DNA of 64,000 nucleotides. Origin: Syngnathus acus. Its lineage: Eukaryota > Chordata > Actinopteri > Syngnathiformes > Syngnathidae. Positions 1-9,379 of the stretch are shown here, piece after piece (position 1 is the first letter of the stretch; each line of letters opens with the position of its first letter). The notes beneath the pieces are model-generated. The model was not told the DNA's origin and did no database searches. It was given only the letters and a program-made list of their open reading frames with translations. The translations under genes were made by a program, and so were the position numbers. Location of the stretch: positions 15,799,976 through 15,863,975 of the forward strand of contig NC_051089.1 in the NCBI RefSeq assembly GCF_901709675.1, read 5' to 3'.

Positions 1-295
1 TTGGACCCCCATGGACGCACGTTTCAACAATCCATCTACAGGTGTGTGTGCCACTGGTTTGTTGGGGCTCCATGAGGAGAACCACTAAAACTATGTGATC
101 CAATGGTTGGCTGAATGCTGTTTAAGGTACCTTCTGACTAAAGAACAGCTTTCCAACTAAAAGCTGTAAACTAAGGGAACAAGAAAAGGTCTACAAGGTT
201 TATTTCTTACAACAAAGTCTAACTGAATGTTACCTGTAGGCTGGCATCTTGTTTGATGCTATCATCAGGGTAAGAGTTCTGCAAACTTCTGGGTT
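1..295. other. non-coding left edge
   Basis: I see no gene, exon or recognisable repeat family here. The text is unique-looking sequence leading into the telomere-like tract that starts near 296. Confidence 0.5.
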
Positions 296-345
296 AGGGC
301 TAGGGTTAGGGTAAGAGCTAGGGTCAGGGTTAAAGCTAGGGTTAG
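296..345 (+). repeat. degenerate telomere-like tract, left piece
   Basis: Short imperfect runs of TTAGGG mixed with variants such as TAAGAGC and TAGGGC. The last five bases (341-345, GTTAG) are repeated at 5190-5194 on the other side of the retrovirus, so this tract and 5190-5332 were one block before the insertion. Confidence 0.8.
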
Positions 346-1057
346 TGTTAGGAAAATGTATATATATATGTTATCATGCGTTCTCTAATCAATGCTTTAC
401 CGCAATATTACTGCAATATATGCTTGCTGTTTTGCCTTGCTGTTTTTATGATGTACCACAGAAGAGAAAAGGTACGGCTGGGCCAGGAGAGAGGTTACAG
501 CTGGGTCAGACAGGACGCAGCTGATAACTCAGCAAAAAGAAGACATCTACCGAGACAGTTCCTTCTTAACAAAGACCGCTTTGTTAGACAACATGCCTCA
601 TTGCTGTCTTGCACTTCAGATGAACCTACAAGTGACCATCAAAGTCTGGGTTTTCCAAGCTATCTTGATCGTTAGATTATGTTTGTGCGTATCCAGTAAT
701 TAATAACCTAGCTTGTCTCATCCTACTCAAGGTCGTAAAACCTCCCTTGCTAGAGCTCAAGGACTTTCTCTTCTCAACTCAAACTCCTTTTTCTCACGTT
801 CTTATTATTTTGCTTACGAGGCAAAGCCCACGTGCTCCCCCCCCCTTCCTTTAGGGGCTTTTGCCTCACAATTGTGGGTAGGGCAAATCCAAATAAAAAG
901 AGCGGGAATGTACACAGATATTTAGTGTTGTGAGATTGTTGTAAACTATCTGTACTGCACTCCTCGCGAGAAAAGACTTGATATTCTGTCTCACTTGTGA
1001 TTTGTTTGCTGATGCTCTTCTCTTAATAGTTGTTCAGTCAGCGATTTAAACCTGACA
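346..1057 (+). repeat. 5' LTR of the endogenous retrovirus
   Basis: 712 bp, starting TGTTAGG and ending CCTGACA. It matches 4478-5189 base for base except A at 908 versus G at 5040. AATAAA at 892-897 followed by AAGAGCG could be the TATA-like element or the poly(A) signal. The 99-codon and 70-codon open frames inside it also occur in the 3' LTR; they have no recognisable domain and are probably chance frames. Confidence 0.93.
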
Positions 1058-1062
1058 GAAAT

Positions 1063-1080
1063 TGGGGGCTCGTTCCGGGA
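1063..1080 (+). other. primer binding site, tRNA-Pro-like
   Basis: Five bases after the 5' LTR, TGGGGGCTCGTTCCGGGA resembles the site complementary to the 3' end of tRNA-Pro that many gammaretroviruses use, with one extra T in the middle. The extra base may be damage or may match a fish tRNA variant. Confidence 0.75.
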
Positions 1081-2300
1081 CCTCGACACACCTTGAACGG
1101 TTCCAGCGGACTCTTCGACACAGGCGAAAATCCTCGGCCGAGGTAAACAAAAGCCCTTTGACGGGACTGTCTCGATCAGTCCGGCTGGACACCGGGAGGG
1201 TTGACGAGGCTATCCGAGGAGGAGAATCTGTGCGCTTGGGCCTTTGCTATGCTCGTGTGGGCGGTGGGCCGGCATCATGGTTGTTGCAGGAAATGGCCAG
1301 CCTGTGACCAATCAACATTGATGCTGCGCCCCCCCCTCGCACGAGGGGTGCTATGGCTGCGGGCGAAGCAGGGAAAGTGTGAGTTTCTCAGAGAATGTTT
1401 GAATATTTGAAACAGGGTGATGCTTAAGGAAGATGTGACAATATTTGCATGAAGGATAACAGGCGCTGATGAGAAAAAAAAGTGTAATCAAAACGTCAAA
1501 ATAGAGGATGACGTTTGCGCAGCGTTGTTTGTTGATATTGTTTGTGAGCTGTGTCTCTGCTGTAAGTTTTTGTGTTGTCTGTGTGCTGTCAGTGTTGTGT
1601 TAAAATTGGCTAATGTAGGTGCACAAAAGAATTTGCTAGACTGTAGTCTATCTGATTTGCACCGCAAAACAAAAGCAATTTTGTGAAAATAAGAAGAAAA
1701 GAAAGGCAAGCAATTTTTTGGTGGGCAGAAACTGGTCCACACTGCATTAATGCCTAGCCCTGATGAAACAAAATTTGAGAGATGGAAAGAACTTGCTTTC
1801 TGGAATTGGATGAAGCAAAATTATTAAATAACAACATTTCAAAGCTAAATTTAGAAGAAATAGTCGATTGGTTGTGTCAAGACTACACAAGTTTTTACAT
1901 TTGAGAATAAGAGAGTGATTGAGTTAGTTAAAGTTAAGAAACAACAACAATTGACTATTATATTAATTTACTGGCGGTTATTTTGTTGGTTTTTATCTTT
2001 TTATCTTGATTGGTTTGACACCTTGAGGGTGAAAAGATTAGGATGTGGAACACGGGTTGAGACAACCAGTTACACACGCAAAGCATGTGTGCACTGGGAC
2101 ACTGAGAAGCATTTTGAAAGGTGTGTCAAATTAAATGAAGATGAAATCATATGTAGTAATACAACACTTTACTACATATGGATGCTCTAAATCGTACAAT
2201 TGAGTAAAATAAAACATACATTTTGATTTTCATTCAAATTGCTAAGATTCTTGTGATAAACGATGAGAGAATGATTGAAAAGAAACTACAAGAAACTACA
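1081..2300 (+). other. retroviral leader and unrecognised interior
   Basis: The region where leader, gag, protease and reverse transcriptase should lie. It is far too short for all of them and I recognise no Gag or RT motif in any frame. It becomes A/T-rich after about 1400. Either a large deletion removed gag-pro-RT or what remains has decayed beyond recognition. Confidence 0.5.
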
Positions 2301-2304
2301 AGAA

Positions 2305-3120
2305 ACTACAACTAAGCTAGTTGTGGAAGCAGTCCAATTGCCACGAAAAATAGCTATATGCACGTGTGCAGGGCACACATGAGACTGATAAGGTGCCAAG
2401 AGGTAACAAGCTTGCGGACGGAACCGCATAGCTGTAGTGCAAAAGACGCTTCAAATTTTGTACACACAAGAAGCAGATTAAATTACTGAAACGTTTTTAA
2501 AAATGTGCAGCGACAAAGTCCATAGACTGAAATTCGATTATGGACGAAAAGAGGGGCAAGAGTGGAGAATGGTATCTATAAATGACCGGAAGACTGACCT
2601 ATCCTACAAAAAACCTATACAAGTGGGCAGCAATATTGAGCCATGGTTGTGTGTCGCATGGCTCAAGAGGGGGGATAATGGGGCAGTTCAGTCAGCTTTA
2701 TACAACATATGAATTGATTCATATTCAAAACATTTATAAAACAAAATTTTTGTAGAGTTTAACATGTGCTAAACACAATCCACAGGGTTATAATGCCTGG
2801 TCATAATAGATGCATTCTCAAAATGGTTTGAATTGGCTTCAACAAAAACACTGAATGCCTTAACAGTGGAAAAAAAAAAAAAAACGTTATGTAAAGAAAT
2901 AATGCCGAGATGTGAGATTTCAGAAATTAATTCTCATGACAGGATATAAAGTGTGAAAATGTGCATGGAAAAAACTGGAAGATCATGGACAAAATGTTTA
3001 GACCTGGTCAAACTGTTCATAAATATTACAATTACTGTGGGTTTAACCCCGTATAAAATTGTTTGGGCGACAATATAGATTACCATGTTTTGGAACCAAG
3101 TGGGAAACTAAGGATGATTA
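2305..3120 (+). pseudogene. retroviral pol remnant: RNase H end and integrase
   Basis: Reading across frames, 2310-2435 resembles the C-terminal RNase H segment (a GHT..D.VPRGN.LAD pattern split by a frameshift). 2640-2785 resembles the integrase zinc domain (paired His, then TCAKHNPQG) with an internal stop. 2794-2960 resembles the start of the integrase core (a V-I-I-D-A-F-S-K-W stretch, then EIMPR). 3020-3060 keeps a LTPYKIVW-like segment from the end of the core. Stops, frameshifts and a poly-A run near 2869-2884 exclude function. The order of domains is correct for a retrovirus. Confidence 0.72.
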
Positions 3121-3414
3121 AAATTTGGTAGAAATAAAAAAGAAAAAAGGAAACAATGCTGTTTAAAAGATCAATTTGACCTTTGCAGGATGATCTGCTG
3201 TGTCGGATCTGGACTGCAATGAAAATATGATGTTTATATGTGTACTTTGTCAACAACCACTGTAGATGTTAAAGAATGGGATGATTATATCTAAAAATTA
3301 ATGTGGATATTTTGTTTCAGGTAACTATAAGAGTTACTGAAAAACGAAACAATTGATTGCTAATGGCAAAACAAGCTGTAAAGACAAGAAGCAAAAATTG
3401 AATATGTCATATGT

Positions 3415-4239
3415 ATGGATTTGCGACCGATTCTTTATGTTGTATCGTTGCCATTGACCAAAGATTGTGTGAAATCTGTCACATCTACTGATTGTGAAAT
3501 GTGTGACAGAGCATTCTATACAGTAATATCCATTGAAAAAAGAAAAAAGAAAGCCATTGCTTTCAGAGAATGTAGTCAAGCTAAATTGTATATGTATCAA
3601 CATGCCAAGATCTGGGAAAAAGCTGGAAAAACAAACAAACAAAATGTCTTTAAATTTGAGAGGCGACGATGATCTGACTGAAATTGATGCAATCAGAGTC
3701 CCCAGAGGAGTTCCTGATTAATAAGAATTAATTGACCAAATTGTAGCAGGATGGGAGTCTTCCATTTGCTGGTGGTGTACGATGAACAAGAACGTCGACA
3801 TGATACATTACAACCATTGCAACATGCAGAAATTGGGCAAAGGACACAAGCGGGACTTGAGGCAGTGCACGAACAGCTAGCCACGCCTTCCCTAATGTCA
3901 ATCCAGAACCGCAATGCTCTTGTTATGTTGTTGTCTGAGAAAGGAAGGGTCTGCGCAATGTTCAGGGAACAATGCTGCACCTTCATCCAGAATGACACCG
4001 CCCCTGATGGGAGCCTGACGAAGGCGATTGCAAGCTTGCAATCCCTCAAGACGAGGATGAAAGAGCACAACAAGTGGATGACTGCTTTTGGGAAGTATAA
4101 AGCCCTTGTGTCCTCAATTACTGCTATACTCACCTTGTGTGGTTGTTGTTGTATTCCATGTCTCCGTGCTCTGTTTAATCGTCTCATCACTACAGCAATA
4201 TCGCCCATGGAAGACAAGATGGCCGGGGTATGCCTCTAA
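3415..4239 (+). pseudogene. retroviral env remnant (SU end and transmembrane subunit)
   Basis: The longest open piece is 3751-4239 (162 codons). It contains the conserved QNR..AL stretch of the transmembrane-subunit ectodomain, followed by CX6CC (Cys-AMFREQ-Cys-Cys), then a hydrophobic anchor rich in Cys and a short tail. Upstream, 3680-3760 in another frame carries sequence like the end of the surface subunit, separated by a frameshift from the TM part. No intact signal peptide, receptor-binding region or cleavage site is readable as one frame, so this cannot encode a full envelope protein. The motif set is that of gammaretrovirus-like fish ERVs. Confidence 0.85.
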
Positions 4240-4467
4240 TGTCTGAACGCCAGCATGTTGATGATAACGATGATGATGATGGAATTTTTGCACTTGGGTC
4301 TACAGACTTCTTCCCAGATCTGGGTGTTTCCGAATGATAATATCGCAACGTTTATCCTTTCTTGGTGTAAACTTATTTGTGCTCATACTTGTGATCCTAC
4401 GGCTGAAAATCTTTTTGAAGTGGCCGGTTTTAGGTGATAAGATGGTCTCTGAGAACTTATGATAATC

Positions 4468-4476
4468 AGGAGGGAA
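4468..4476 (+). other. polypurine tract before 3' LTR
   Basis: AGGAGGGAA lies directly before the 3' LTR, where plus-strand DNA synthesis is primed in retroviruses. It is short but in the right place. Confidence 0.65.
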
Positions 4477-4477
4477 T

Positions 4478-5189
4478 TGTTAGGAAAATGTATATATATA
4501 TGTTATCATGCGTTCTCTAATCAATGCTTTACCGCAATATTACTGCAATATATGCTTGCTGTTTTGCCTTGCTGTTTTTATGATGTACCACAGAAGAGAA
4601 AAGGTACGGCTGGGCCAGGAGAGAGGTTACAGCTGGGTCAGACAGGACGCAGCTGATAACTCAGCAAAAAGAAGACATCTACCGAGACAGTTCCTTCTTA
4701 ACAAAGACCGCTTTGTTAGACAACATGCCTCATTGCTGTCTTGCACTTCAGATGAACCTACAAGTGACCATCAAAGTCTGGGTTTTCCAAGCTATCTTGA
4801 TCGTTAGATTATGTTTGTGCGTATCCAGTAATTAATAACCTAGCTTGTCTCATCCTACTCAAGGTCGTAAAACCTCCCTTGCTAGAGCTCAAGGACTTTC
4901 TCTTCTCAACTCAAACTCCTTTTTCTCACGTTCTTATTATTTTGCTTACGAGGCAAAGCCCACGTGCTCCCCCCCCCTTCCTTTAGGGGCTTTTGCCTCA
5001 CAATTGTGGGTAGGGCAAATCCAAATAAAAAGAGCGGGAGTGTACACAGATATTTAGTGTTGTGAGATTGTTGTAAACTATCTGTACTGCACTCCTCGCG
5101 AGAAAAGACTTGATATTCTGTCTCACTTGTGATTTGTTTGCTGATGCTCTTCTCTTAATAGTTGTTCAGTCAGCGATTTAAACCTGACA
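4478..5189 (+). repeat. 3' LTR of the endogenous retrovirus
   Basis: 712 bp, the same length as the 5' LTR and identical except for G at 5040. It ends CA, and GTTAG of the target duplication follows. Confidence 0.93.
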
Positions 5190-5332
5190 GTTAGGGTTAG
5201 AACTAGGGTTAGGGTTAGAGCTAGGGTTAGGGTAAGAGCTAGGGTTAGGGTTAGGGTTAGACAAGGGTTAGAGCAAGGGTTAGAGCTAGGGTTAGGGTTA
5301 GAGGTAGGTTTAGAGCTAGGGTTAGGGTTGAG
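5190..5332 (+). repeat. telomere-like tract, G-rich on + strand
   Basis: Imperfect tandem array of TTAGGG mixed with TTAGAGC and TAAGAGC variants, continuous in origin with 296-345. It ends by running directly into a tRNA-like satellite unit at about 5329. Confidence 0.85.
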
Positions 5333-5629
5333 AGTCCGGAGCACTAATCACTACACTATGGAACCCTCGCTTATGGAAGTTACGTATATGGTTTTATGGA
5401 GCAGCTCACAAGCAAATAGGTAAATGCCAAAATAGTTGAGGTTTCACTGAGAGTTGAACTCAGGTCGCTGGGGTGAGAGTCCAGAGCACTACACTATGGA
5501 ACCCATGCCAAGTTACCTATATGGTTTTATGGAGCAGCTCACAAGCAAATAGTATAGATAGGGTTAGGGTTAGGTAAATGCCAAAATAGTTGAGGTTCCA
5601 CTGAGACTTGAACTCAGGTGGGGTGAGAG

Positions 5630-6112
5630 TCCTAACCCTAGCTCTAACCTTAACCCTACCTCTTACCCTATTCCTAACCCTAACCCTAGCCCTAGCTCTA
5701 ACCTTAACCTTAACTCTACCTCTTACCCTATTCCTAACCCTAGCCCTAGCTCTAACCTTAACCCTAGCTCTAACCCTATTCCTAACCCTAGCTCTAACCT
5801 TAACCCTAGCTCTAACCCTATTCCTAACCCTACCTCTTACCCTATTCCTAACCCTAGCCCTAGCCCTTACCCTATTCCTAACCCTAACCTTAACCCTAGC
5901 TCTTACCCTATTCCTAACCCTAGCTCTTACCCTATTCCTAACCTTAACCCTATTCCTAACTCTTGCCCTAACCCCTAACTCTTACCCTATTCCTAACCCT
6001 AACCCTAGCTCTTGCCCTAACCCCTAACTCTTACCCTATTCCTAACCCTAACCCTAGCTCTTGCCCTAACCCCTAACTCTTGCCCTAGGTCTAACACCAA
6101 CCCTAACTCCAG
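5630..6112 (-). repeat. telomere-like tract, C-rich on + strand
   Basis: About 480 bp of CCCTAA mixed with CCCTAGCTCTAA and CCCTATTC variants, opposite in orientation to 5190-5332. The long open frame across it (5608-6027, Leu-Thr repeats) is a by-product of the repeat and not a gene. It starts inside a satellite unit just after its anticodon-loop sequence and ends in satellite spacer. Confidence 0.9.
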
Positions 6113-7831
6113 CCCCAGTATATGGTTTTATGGGGGAGCACACGAGCAACTCTGTTGCAAATTTTTCAAGGATATTTTTAGTCCCACTGGGATTTGAACT
6201 CAGGTTGCTGGGGTGAGAGTACAGAGCACTAACCACTACACTATGGAACCCATGCCATTGCTTCATGGATGTTACCTATATGGTTTTATGGAGCAGCTCA
6301 CAAGTAGTATAGATAGGAATAGGTAAATGCCAAAATACTTGAGGTTCCACTGAGACTTGAACTCTGGTCGCTGGGGTGAGAGTCCAGAGCACTAACCACT
6401 ACAGTATGGAACCCACACCATTAATCCATGGAAGTTACCTATATGGTTTTATGGAGCAGCTCACAAGCAAATAGCATAGATAGGAATAGGTAAATGTCAA
6501 AATAGTTCAGGTTCCACTGAAACTTGAACTCAGGTCACTGGGGTGAGAGACCAGAGAATTAACCACTACACTATGGAACGCACACCATTATTGCATGGAA
6601 GTTACGTATATGGCTTTATGGAGCAGCTCACAAGCCAGATATAGGAATAGTATAAATAGGAATAGGTAAATGCCAAAAGAGTTGAGGTTCCACTGAGACT
6701 TGAACTCAGGTCGCTGGGGTGACAGTCCAGAGCACTAACCACTACAGTATGGAACCCACACTATTAATCCATGGAAGTTACCTATATGGTTTTATAGAGC
6801 AGCTCAAAAGCAAATAGTATAGATAGGAATAGGTAAATGCCAAAATAGTTGAAGTTCCACTGAGACTTGAACTCAGGTCGCTGGGGTGAGCATCCACAGC
6901 ACAAACCACTACAGTATGGAACCCACGGCATTACTTCATGGAAGTTACGTATATGGTTTTATGGACCAGCTCACAAGCAAATAGTTTATATACATAGGAA
7001 TAGGTAAATGCCAAAATAGTTGAGGTTCCACTGAGACTTGAACTCCGGTCACTGGGGTGGGAATCCAGAGCACTAACCACTACACCATGGAACGCACAAC
7101 ATTGTTTCCTGGAAGTTACGTATATGGTTTTATGGAGCAGCTCACAAGCCAGTATAGATAGGAATAGGTAAATGCCAAAATAGTTGAGGTTCCACTGAGA
7201 CTTGAACTCAGGTCGCTGGGGTGAGAGTACAGAGCACTAACCACTACAGTATGGAACCAACACGATCACTTCATGGAAGTTACCTATATGGTTTTATGGA
7301 GCAGCTCACAAGCAACTTATAGATAGGAATAGGTAAATGCCAAAATGGTTAAGGTTCCACTGAGACTTGAACTCAGGTCACTGGGGTGAGAGTCCACAGC
7401 ACTAACCACTACACTATGGAACCCAGACCATTGTTACACGAAAATTACCTATATGGTTTTATGGAGCAGCTCACAAGCAAATAGCATACGTGGGAATAGG
7501 TAAATGCCAAAAAAGTTGAGGTCCCACGGAGACTTGAACTCAGGTCGCTGGGGTGAGAGTCCACAGCACTAAATGGAAACCACGCCATTGTTTCATGGAA
7601 GTTACGTATATGGTTTTATGGAGCAGCTCACAAGCATATATAGGAATAGGCAAATGCCAAAATAGTTGAGGGTCCACTGAGACTTGAACTCAGGTCGCTG
7701 GGGTGAGAGTCCAGAGCACTTACCACTACACTATGGAACTCATGCCATTACTTCATGGAAGGTACGTATATGGTTTTATAGAGCAGCTCACAAGCAGTAT
7801 AGATAGGAATAGGTAAATGCCAAAAAGGTTG

Positions 7832-7903
7832 AGGTGCCACTGAGACTTGAACTCAGATCAGTGGATTCAGAGTCCAGTGTGCTAACCATTACACCATGGA
7901 ACC
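7832..7903 (-). tRNA. tRNA-Gln (CUG)-like sequence, probable founder of the satellite
   Basis: On the minus strand 72 nt match the vertebrate tRNA-Gln(CUG) pattern: GGTTCCATGGTGTAATGG at the 5' end, anticodon loop CTCTGAA with anticodon CTG, T arm CTGAG-TTCAAGT-CTCAG, and TGGCACC opposite GGTTCCA. There is one mismatch in the acceptor stem and one at the base of the anticodon stem, so it may be a pseudogene. It is the unit closest to a real tRNA and sits at the edge of the array. Confidence 0.5.
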
Positions 7904-8120
7904 AGAAGGTCCAGACCATGGCAGGCATATGCTGGTGTGGGAGCCAGAAGTTTTGAATTTTTTTTTTTTTTTTTTTTTTTCTCCTTTTTTTTAATTGCTA
8001 ATGTATCAATTGCTGGGTATCTGAAACCAGTTTTTCCAGTGTCCAGAGACCCGCTATTCCAATTTAGTCCCATAATTGGCTTTCTGTACAGCGCACAAGT
8101 GGCAGGGAAGTCTGGGAGTA

Positions 8121-8408
8121 CAGTCAAACCTCGGTTTTCGAACGTCCCGGTTCTCGAACAAATCGGAATTCGAACAAATAAATTCGAGATTTTTTTGCTT
8201 CGGTTGTCCAACAAAATTCGAAGGTTGAACCTCGCGAGATGAGCTGAAAGGACCCGAGAAAACCCGACCGCGCGGCCCGGATGCCGACTGACTCCGTTCG
8301 TTATTGTAATTTCGTTACTTTGAGGATTGTATTAACCCCTAATCATGCCTCCAAAGAAAGCAAGTGGGAGCAGTAAAGCCATCCTAAAACACAAAGGCGC
8401 TCTTTAAG
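8121..8408 (+). mobile_element. pogo/Tigger-like transposon, 5' fragment
   Basis: Starts right after a TA with CAGTCAAACCTCGGTTTTCG, the kind of terminus seen in Tigger elements. It contains repeated TTCGAAC motifs. At 8345 begins a short frame MPPKKASGSS, which resembles the first residues of Tigger transposases, but it stops after about 20 codons. The rest of the transposase is missing. Confidence 0.7.
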
Positions 8409-8607
8409 CAATGCGACAGTGAGCGCCCGGCGCGCTGCGGTTGCGCGACCGCACTAAATTAAGCTCCCTGCGCACTGAGGTCCACTTAAATTTTAGAAAG
8501 TACATCAGAACTTTAAAAATATTTTCTAAATTTCAGCGACGGCTCTGTCACAATAATGCGACCAGCGCGGTGCAGTTGGGCGGTCGGCGGCACGCTACGG
8601 TTGAGCG

Positions 8608-8608
8608 T

Positions 8609-8671
<63 letters not shown>

Positions 8672-8735
8672 CTCTCTCTCGCTCTCTCTCTTGCTCTCTC
8701 TCTCGCTCTCTCGCTCTTTCTCGCACTCTTTCTCG

Positions 8736-8784
<49 letters not shown>
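8608..8784. repeat. TC/CTCG then CA microsatellite
   Basis: About 130 bp of (TC)n with CTCG variants, followed by about 47 bp of (CA)n. It produces long Ser-Leu and Arg-Glu open frames on both strands that are not genes. 8409-8607 upstream is GC-rich and unassigned. Confidence 0.95.
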
Positions 8785-8787
<3 letters not shown>

Positions 8788-9249
8788 GACTAAATATCAA
8801 TGTAATATTTTTCTGTAAAATATTAAATTTTAAATTTTTAGTGAAACATGACATTATAAACAATCTTGAAAGCGACAGCTACTTCTTGGGTAGGCTATTG
8901 AGCAATGCAAAGAACAACCCATTGCATCCACACTTTAAATTATTAATGATACTCATTGATGTGAAGACACATATTTTCTCACAAAAAGAAACACTTCAAT
9001 ATAAACAGTAAGCAATCTTTTTTTCAATAAATGCCTGTCGACATTTTCAAATGATCACTCCTACAACATTCCTAGGAAATGACAATGTCCCTTGACTGGT
9101 GAGGGGACAGTTTATTTCGAGAACAGGCTCGCAGGCACCACATTAGTGGTCCCTGGTCCAGCGGCATACTGATTATTGGACGAGAAGTCTTGTTTATTAT
9201 GTGATGTAATAAAAACGTAAAATGAATCTAATGGATATTGTGTCTCGTC

Positions 9250-9379
9250 GATAAAACGTAAGTCCTTTATTGTTAAACCGGCAGCTGTGTTATGCGTCAC
9301 TGCACACTTTTATTGTGAACTAACTGACCGGAAGTAGTGCAGTATTTTTCTCACCGCGCTAGTTAACGGTGATGTGAAG
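9250..9379 (+). promoter_or_regulatory. glg1: glg1 5' leader and proximal promoter region
   Basis: The sequence before the glg1 start is moderately CpG-rich. The ATG at 9380 has A at -3 and G at +4, a strong vertebrate initiation context. ATG TGA at 9372-9377, two bases upstream of the real start, is a minimal start-stop reading frame that could slow initiation. I see no TATA box. The transcription start cannot be placed from sequence alone. Confidence 0.5.

Larger units (their letters stand above)
346..5189 (+). mobile_element. endogenous retrovirus, recent insertion of a defective copy
   Basis: Two 712-bp LTRs (346-1057 and 4478-5189) flank a 3,420-bp interior. The element begins TG and ends CA and has a 5-bp target duplication GTTAG (341-345 and 5190-5194). 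A primer binding site follows the first LTR and a polypurine run precedes the second. The order RNase H, integrase, env is that of a simple retrovirus, and the CX6CC motif in the env transmembrane region puts it in the gamma/epsilon-like group. No gag, protease or reverse transcriptase core was recognised, so the interior is less than half of a normal provirus. Every recognisable gene is broken by stops or frameshifts, while the LTRs differ at only one base that I could find. Confidence 0.93.
5329..7903 (-). repeat. about 165-bp satellite built on a tRNA-Gln-like sequence
   Basis: Tandem units of 151-176 bp. Each has (on the minus strand) a roughly 66-72-nt tRNA-like part with paired acceptor ends GGTTCCA and TGGAACC, a box-A-like segment (TAGTGTAGTGGTTAG) and a box-B-like segment (GAGTTCAAGTCTC). 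A spacer follows containing TATGGTTTTATGGAGCAGCTCAC and TAGGAATAGGTAAATGCC. The tRNA-like parts start near 5443, 6184, 6347, 6513, 6689, 6857, 7027, 7191, 7356, 7523, 7674 and 7832, with truncated ones at 5329 and 5600. The anticodon loop of most units reads CTCTCAC; the last keeps CTCTGAA. 5630-6112 is an inserted telomere-like block. Confidence 0.9.

Noticed and set aside
376-675. 99-codon frame occurring twice (also 4508-4807)
   Set aside because: The two copies are the same place in the two LTRs; there is no recognisable domain, so I treat it as chance LTR coding.
3693-4217. 174-codon minus-strand frame opposite the env remnant
   Set aside because: The plus strand carries the env motifs; the antisense frame has none.
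5608-6027. 139-codon open frame of Leu-Thr repeats
   Set aside because: Translation of telomere-like repeats whose unit length keeps the frame open; no gene features.
5443-7903. CRISPR-like look of regularly spaced repeats
   Set aside because: Units are about 165 bp with conserved tRNA-like and spacer parts; this is a eukaryotic satellite, and the genome is vertebrate.
8441-9011. Several overlapping open frames on both strands
   Set aside because: All come from the TC and CA microsatellites; Ser-Leu, Arg-Glu and Cys-Val runs only.
9374-9379. GTG start six bases before the glg1 ATG
   Set aside because: The ATG at 9380 has a strong context and begins a clear signal peptide; an upstream GTG start is not needed.
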